From the NCBI GenBank assembly GCA_017629325.1, contig JAGBXL010000010.1, positions 1 to 11,397 on the forward strand: a stretch of 11,397 nt of DNA, in the 5' to 3' direction. The notes under the pieces are model-generated. The model was not told where the DNA came from and made no database searches. It saw nothing but the letters and a program-made list of their open reading frames with translations. A program made the translations under genes and the position numbers. Numbering within the stretch: the first letter of the stretch is position 1; each line of letters opens with the position of its first letter. Positions 6,576 to 11,397 of the stretch are shown here, piece by piece. The stretch comes from Clostridia bacterium. GTDB lineage: Bacteria > Bacillota > Clostridia > UMGS1810.

Positions 6576-9059
6576 ATGACTTATATAGAATTTTTTGTTC
6601 CAACAGCAGTTGAAAATGTGTGTGCATGTTTAAGCTATGCGCCAAAAAGAGTTATATATATTGCCGACAACTCCGAGCTTGTTAAAAAACACATTGCAAA
6701 TTATGAACGTGTTTTTAAAGACAGAGGAGAAAAAATAGAGTTTTCATATAAAACCTATTTTAAAAACAAACTTGAAAGTGCGGTTGAGGTTATAACTAAT
6801 ATTGTAGAAAGCTATGACGACTGCGTTTTTGGTATTACCGGCGGTGATGAAATATTAAATTTAGCTCTTGGTATTGTTTACTCAAAACACCCCGATAAAA
6901 ATATTCAGATACATAGATTTAATTTAAACAGTAATGCTGTTTACGATTGCGATAAAGACGGTGTAACCGTTTATAAAGATATACCCCTTTTAAGCGTTAA
7001 AGAAAATATTCGTATTTACGGTGGCGACATAGTCTATGGTGATATTTTCGAGGATAAAACATATAAATGGAATTTTAGTCCTGATTTTGAAAGAGATATC
7101 GATAATATATGGTCAGCTTGCAGAGGTAATGTGAGATACTGGAATACTTTTATTGGCTGTTTAAGAGCAATAGAAACTGTTGGCAGCGTTATATGCCAAA
7201 AACCTCTTACAACTTCTGCAAAAAAGTGCAAAGTGAAATCGTATTTGGAAGAACATAATTCAAAATACACAGAGGCAAAGGGGCTTAAAAAGTTTTTAAA
7301 AAAACATGGTTTAATATGTAATTATTATGATGATGGTGAAACATTGACTGTTTCATATAAAAATCATCAAGTTAAAAAGTGCCTTACAAAAGCAGGACAG
7401 GCACTTGAGATGAAAATGTTTAAAACTGCGAAAAAAGCTCTTGATGATAATGGAAATCATGTTTATAACGATGCTTTAAACGGTGTTGTAATTGATTGGG
7501 ACGGGCAGTTCCACGATGAAAAAACCCAAGGAATATATGACACAGAAAATGAAATAGATATTTTTCTTATGCATGGTGTTGTTCCTGTGTTTGTTTCATG
7601 CAAAAACGGAGTGGTAACATCTGATGAACTCTATAAACTAAACACGGTTGCCAAGCGTTTTGGCGGTGATTATTCAAAGAAGGTGCTTATTGCAACCTCT
7701 ATTTCCAACAAAAATAGTGCGGGAGAATATTTAAGGCAAAGAGCAATAGATATGGATATAAAAATTTTAGAAAATGTTCAGAACATGGAAGATGATGCTC
7801 TAGAAAATGAACTGAAAAAATTATGGAATAATAAAGAGGTAGCTATGATAAAAATCCCCACTCATATTGAAAAAGTTTTGAATATACTTTATAAAAATGG
7901 TTTTGAAGCGTATCTTGTTGGCGGCTGTGTTAGAGATGCTCTTATGGGAAAAGAGCCTCATGATTTTGATTTAACAACAAATGCCACACCCAATGAAATG
8001 CTTAAAGTTTTTGAAGGAATGAAAATAATTGAAACAGGGCTTAAGCATGGCACTGTAACGGTTGTATCAGATGGAGAAAATGTTGAAATAACAACTTATC
8101 GTATAGACGGCAAATACACAGATAACCGCCACCCCGAAGAAGTGCTGTTTACAAGAAACATTCACGAAGATTTATCAAGACGCGATTTCACCGTAAATGC
8201 AATTGCATATAGCCCAAAAGACGGGATTGTTGATATTTTTGAAGGCAACAAAGATATCTTAAATAGAATTATAAAATGCGTTGGTAACCCTGATGCACGC
8301 TTTAACGAAGATGGTTTAAGAATTATCCGTGCACTGCGATTTGCATCTGTACTTGGTTTTTCAATAGATGAAAAAACCAGCATAAGTATTCACAATAATA
8401 AAGAACTTTTAAAAAATATTTCTGCTGAGCGAATATTTACCGAATTGAAAAAACTAATTTGCGGTATTTACAGCAGCAAAATCTTAAATGAATATTATGA
8501 TGTGTTTTCCTGTGTTTTTCCTTTGCTTTTAAATTATAGAGAGCAATATTTTAAAAATATTAAACTTATCGATACTCTCCCGCATGATGTTTCAATTCGT
8601 TTTTCTGCACTTTTTGGCATGATGAATAAAGACGATATAAAATCGTGTGTAAGGCTATTGAAACCCGATAATAAGTTTTATTCAAATGTTAAAATTCTTT
8701 CAGATTATCTTACAAAAGACATAAAAACAGATGAAATTTCTGTAAGATATATAATGAATAAACTGGAAGAAGAAAATATTCTTCGCCTTGCCAAGCTTAA
8801 AAAAATATTTTACCCTGAATTTCCAGAGGAAGAATTTATTGTAGAGTATAAACATCAGCTCGAAATTGGTGCATGTGTTAAAGTAAAGGAACTTTGTATA
8901 AAAGGTAATGACCTTATTGATGCAGGCATAGAAAAAGGCAAAGTAATAGGGGATATAATAGATAAACTTCTTTGTGAAGTAATAGAAAACAGATGCCCAA
9001 ACACCAAAAACGAACTTTTAGAAATGGCACTTTCTTTATACAAAGAAATGGGGTTGTAA
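6576..9059 (+). CDS. CARF-PD-(D/E)XK nuclease (DUF1887, Card1/Can2-like) fused to CCA tRNA nucleotidyltransferase
   Basis: Residues 1-125 form a CARF-type Rossmann domain (EFFVPTAVENV; VIYIADN; CVFGITGGDEILNLALGIVY with Thr88-Gly-Gly). Residues 126-280 contain the DUF1887 spacer (LSVKENIRIYGGDIV) and a winged-helix-like part. Residues 290-420 form a PD-(D/E)XK nuclease (VIDWDG; Glu326, Asp328; VSCK with Lys343; LYKLNTVAKRFGGDY). Ser341 occupies the place where many such nucleases have Glu. Known Card1/Can2 enzymes cut nucleic acid when bound by cyclic oligoadenylate. Residues 424-827 form a class II CCA-adding enzyme: LVGGCVRD (449-454), metal-binding Asp463/Asp465 in HDFDLTT, RRDFTVNAIAY and EDGLRIIRALRFA. 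Both halves look full length. AAGGAG at 6565-6570 sets the start. An internal ribosome binding site and ATG at the junction leave open two separate products, or a one-base frame error. Confidence 0.85.
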   Translation: MTYIEFFVPTAVENVCACLSYAPKRVIYIADNSELVKKHIANYERVFKDRGEKIEFSYKTYFKNKLESAVEVITNIVESYDDCVFGITGGDEILNLALGIVYSKHPDKNIQIHRFNLNSNAVYDCDKDGVTVYKDIPLLSVKENIRIYGGDIVYGDIFEDKTYKWNFSPDFERDIDNIWSACRGNVRYWNTFIGCLRAIETVGSVICQKPLTTSAKKCKVKSYLEEHNSKYTEAKGLKKFLKKHGLICNYYDDGETLTVSYKNHQVKKCLTKAGQALEMKMFKTAKKALDDNGNHVYNDALNGVVIDWDGQFHDEKTQGIYDTENEIDIFLMHGVVPVFVSCKNGVVTSDELYKLNTVAKRFGGDYSKKVLIATSISNKNSAGEYLRQRAIDMDIKILENVQNMEDDALENELKKLWNNKEVAMIKIPTHIEKVLNILYKNGFEAYLVGGCVRDALMGKEPHDFDLTTNATPNEMLKVFEGMKIIETGLKHGTVTVVSDGENVEITTYRIDGKYTDNRHPEEVLFTRNIHEDLSRRDFTVNAIAYSPKDGIVDIFEGNKDILNRIIKCVGNPDARFNEDGLRIIRALRFASVLGFSIDEKTSISIHNNKELLKNISAERIFTELKKLICGIYSSKILNEYYDVFSCVFPLLLNYREQYFKNIKLIDTLPHDVSIRFSALFGMMNKDDIKSCVRLLKPDNKFYSNVKILSDYLTKDIKTDEISVRYIMNKLEEENILRLAKLKKIFYPEFPEEEFIVEYKHQLEIGACVKVKELCIKGNDLIDAGIEKGKVIGDIIDKLLCEVIENRCPNTKNELLEMALSLYKEMGL
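7835..7847 (+). promoter_or_regulatory. Internal ribosome binding site and ATG for a free CCA-adding enzyme
   Basis: AGAGGT at 7835-7840 stands four bases before ATG 7845-7847 (Met424), exactly where a normal CCA-adding enzyme would begin (MIKIPTHIEKVL, then AYLVGGCVRD). Out of frame with the long ORF, TAATAA at 7828-7833 lies just before it, after an A6 run at 7815-7820. This is the layout expected of two adjacent genes, and internal initiation could release the C-terminal half alone. Confidence 0.55.
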
Positions 9060-9097
9060 AGAAAATAGTTTAAAAATTGCAGTAGGTAGGTGTAAAA

Positions 9098-11397
9098 ATG
9101 AGCTTACAAATGATATTCGGCCGTGCTCACAGCGGAAAAACAAAATACATTTTAAATAAAGCAAGTAAACTTTATAAAGAGGGCAAGCCCTTTATTATAG
9201 TTGTTCCCGAACAGTTTACTCACCTTGCCGAAAAAAGACTTATAACTCATATTGGCTCTATTATTCAGGGGAAATGCGAGGTTTTGTCTTTTGATCGTAT
9301 GGCAAAATTTGTTAATTCTATTTATCCATCTAACAGAAAAAAGATAAATTCAATTGCAAAAAGCCTTATAATGTCGGAAGTTATATCGGGGGTAGAGCTT
9401 TCTTATTATAAAAACATTTCTCTTGATACAGGCTTTATTGATGAATGTATAAAAGAAATAAGTGAATTTAAAAAATACAATTATTCCTGTGAAGATGTAT
9501 ATAAACTGTCTAAAAGCATTAGCGATAAAGCGCTTTCATACAAACTATCTGATTTAGCACAGATTTATTCAAAATATGAAGATGTAATCTGCGAAAGCTA
9601 TGCCGATTCTGATGACGAACTTGGCATATTGGCAGAGAACCTCAGTAAGTATATGCCATATAAGGAATATACCTTTATTTTTGATGAATTTTCTTCTTTT
9701 AATCCAATAGAAAAAAGAATAATCGCCTGCCTTTCCAAGCAGTGTGAAAATGTTTATATGACCTTTTGCGCCGACACAGACGAAAGATATAAATATTTGT
9801 TTAAGCCTACATTGGATACAGCAGAATCCGTAAAAAAAGTCTGCCGTGATGCAGGCTGCATTGTAGAAAAAAATATTACCCTTAATAAAACCTATTACGA
9901 AAAAGAAGAAATAAGCTTTCTTGAAGAATATCTTTTTGCATTTCCTTCCGAAAGCTTTAGTGGCAAGCCCGAAAATGTTAGTGTATGCACGCCTGAAAAC
10001 CCTTATGATGAAATAACCGAGGTAGCTTATAAAATCAAAAAAATGGTTTGTGAAAATAATATCCGCTATAAAGATATAAGTGTTATATGCTCCGATATTT
10101 CTTCTTATTCTCATATTTTTCGCTCGGTATTTAATGCTTTTGACATACCATATTTTGTTGATGGAAAAACTCTTGTTTTAAAACATTCAATAGTTTTTTA
10201 TGTTGTGAGTATTTTAGATGTTTATATAAATTCTTATAATAGTGAATCTGTAACTAATTTCTTAAAATCGGGCTATCTTGGTGCAAAAAGAAACGAAATT
10301 ATTGATGCAGACAATTTCATAAGTGCATCAAATGCTTCAAAAAACACTTGGCTTAATGATGAAAAATGGAGTAAAACCCTTGCCCTTTATGCAGAAGATG
10401 ATGCATTTCTTTCTGAGAATATAAACAATGTTCGTGAAAAATATGTGCTCCCTCTTGCCAAGCTTCACAATTCCATAAAAGGTAAAAACACAGTTAAATA
10501 TATAAGTGAAAAAATATATAAATTCCTTCTTGGTACCCAATTTGATAAGAGAGTGGCCGAATATATTGATTTTTTTAAATCGCAAAATAATGTATATATG
10601 GCAAAGCAATATGAATCTGTGTGGAAAACTCTTATTGAAACTCTCGATATGCTTGTGTTTGTTTTAGGTGATAAAAAGGTTAATTTATCCGAGTATAGAA
10701 AATATTTATACACAGCCTTAAGCGAGCAGAAAATCGGCATAATTCCAACCTCTGTCGATGCGGTTGTAATAGGGGATATAAAACGCTCGAGAAGTGAATT
10801 TTCAAAGTGTCAGTTTGTTGTTGGTGTGTGCGACGGTCTGTTTCCTGCACCGTCAAAATCCGGATGCATTATAACAGATGCCGATAAGAAAAAACTTAGT
10901 GATGCAGGCTTTGAATTTTCTTTAACCTCTAAAGACACTGCATATTTTGACAGATTTTTAATATATTCATGCTTAACACACCCCTCGGATAAGCTTGTTG
11001 TTTCGTATCCTTTATCAGATTTTGAATACAAAGCAACCAGACCGTCTTTTACTCTCACTCTTTTAAAAAGAGTATTTAAAGATATTAAATTTGAAACAAA
11101 AGATATAACAAAAGAGCCCCAAACAAGCTTTGGCACAGAAAGAAAAGCTCTTGAATTTTTGGCGAAATCTGCCTATAAGATATCCGAGGGTGAAACGGCA
11201 GATGAAAGATGGCAAGATGTTTACAGTTATTTTGTTGAAAAAGAAAATAGCTTAGATATACAAAAATTAAATTCATATATAGCACCCATTGAGCCTGTTA
11301 TAAAGCTTAATGAAGAACTAACAGACAAGCTTTTTAAAGATGAATTTTATTCAAGCATATCAAGAATACAAAAATATAATTCCTGCAGATATTTGTA
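9098..11397 (+). CDS. addB: AddB, helicase-nuclease subunit of AddAB (partial, 3' end beyond the window)
   Basis: AddAB resects double-strand DNA breaks to make recombinogenic ends for RecA, and AddB holds one of the two nuclease domains. An open frame of 766 codons runs from ATG 9098 to the window edge. It shows a Walker A motif at residues 8-15 (GRAHSGKT), then IIVVPEQFTHLAEKRL, a YTFIFDEFSSFNPIE Walker-B-like region, and the AddB signature DIKRSRSEFSKCQFVVGVCDGLFP. The last residues, IQKYNSCRY, look like the first cysteine of the iron-sulfur cluster that staples the C-terminal nuclease. The nuclease catalytic residues would lie outside. AddB is usually about 1,100-1,200 residues, so roughly a third is missing. 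The start follows AGGTAGGTG (about 9084-9092). It lies 38 bases after the CARF-CCA gene with no terminator, so it is probably cotranscribed; addA would be expected next. Confidence 0.9.
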   Translation, partial: MSLQMIFGRAHSGKTKYILNKASKLYKEGKPFIIVVPEQFTHLAEKRLITHIGSIIQGKCEVLSFDRMAKFVNSIYPSNRKKINSIAKSLIMSEVISGVELSYYKNISLDTGFIDECIKEISEFKKYNYSCEDVYKLSKSISDKALSYKLSDLAQIYSKYEDVICESYADSDDELGILAENLSKYMPYKEYTFIFDEFSSFNPIEKRIIACLSKQCENVYMTFCADTDERYKYLFKPTLDTAESVKKVCRDAGCIVEKNITLNKTYYEKEEISFLEEYLFAFPSESFSGKPENVSVCTPENPYDEITEVAYKIKKMVCENNIRYKDISVICSDISSYSHIFRSVFNAFDIPYFVDGKTLVLKHSIVFYVVSILDVYINSYNSESVTNFLKSGYLGAKRNEIIDADNFISASNASKNTWLNDEKWSKTLALYAEDDAFLSENINNVREKYVLPLAKLHNSIKGKNTVKYISEKIYKFLLGTQFDKRVAEYIDFFKSQNNVYMAKQYESVWKTLIETLDMLVFVLGDKKVNLSEYRKYLYTALSEQKIGIIPTSVDAVVIGDIKRSRSEFSKCQFVVGVCDGLFPAPSKSGCIITDADKKKLSDAGFEFSLTSKDTAYFDRFLIYSCLTHPSDKLVVSYPLSDFEYKATRPSFTLTLLKRVFKDIKFETKDITKEPQTSFGTERKALEFLAKSAYKISEGETADERWQDVYSYFVEKENSLDIQKLNSYIAPIEPVIKLNEELTDKLFKDEFYSSISRIQKYNSCRYL

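Noticed and set aside
9569..10114. 181-codon open frame on the minus strand
   Set aside because: It lies wholly inside addB, is very rich in Phe/Ile/Tyr as expected for the antisense of AT-rich Lys/Glu codons, and shows no recognisable domain or ribosome binding site.
10810..11136. 108-codon open frame on the minus strand
   Set aside because: Antisense to the clearly coding AddB signature region; no domain features.
6576..11397. CRISPR array or cas genes accompanying the CARF nuclease
   Set aside because: No regularly spaced direct repeats and no Cas protein motifs were seen anywhere in the window; the CARF nuclease stands alone here.

Overview
The window is AT-rich with strong Shine-Dalgarno sites (AAGGAG, AGGTGA) and sigma-A-like promoters. 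It carries an [FeFe]-hydrogenase maturase, an AddB subunit and several peptidoglycan hydrolases of a kind seen in spore formers. This fits an anaerobic, probably spore-forming Firmicute of the Clostridia. No CRISPR array, cas gene, tRNA, rRNA or insertion sequence is visible.

Layout. (1) 1-1440: a DUF4380-type sugar-epimerase-like gene interrupted by an in-frame TAA near its start, then a VOC (glyoxalase-fold) gene and a terminator. (2) 1445-3053, minus strand: hydG with its own strong promoter and a 5' leader that contains an intrinsic terminator directly before the ribosome binding site, which suggests transcription attenuation. (3) 3042-5742: a cell-wall hydrolase island. A minus-strand LysM-GH18 protein diverges from a plus-strand operon of a zinc amidase (Amidase_3), a CHAP-like Amidase_6 protein and an unrecognised 40-residue ORF. 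None has a signal peptide, which suits enzymes acting on the forespore or released by lysis. (4) 5751-6538: a DUF554 membrane protein, with back-to-back near-consensus promoters separating it from the next operon. (5) 6576-11397: an 827-residue protein followed by addB, which runs off the window.

The 827-residue protein is the most unusual item. Residues 1-420 form a Card1/Can2-like (DUF1887) CARF sensor plus PD-(D/E)XK nuclease, normally activated by cyclic oligoadenylate. Residues 424-827 form a complete CCA-adding tRNA nucleotidyltransferase. If the reading frame is right, one polypeptide joins a second-messenger-gated nuclease to the enzyme that builds tRNA 3' ends, upstream of a DNA end-processing nuclease. 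The junction, however, carries an internal ribosome binding site and ATG, and an out-of-frame TAATAA just after an A6 run. One extra A there would give two ordinary adjacent genes, so the frame needs confirming before the fusion is accepted.
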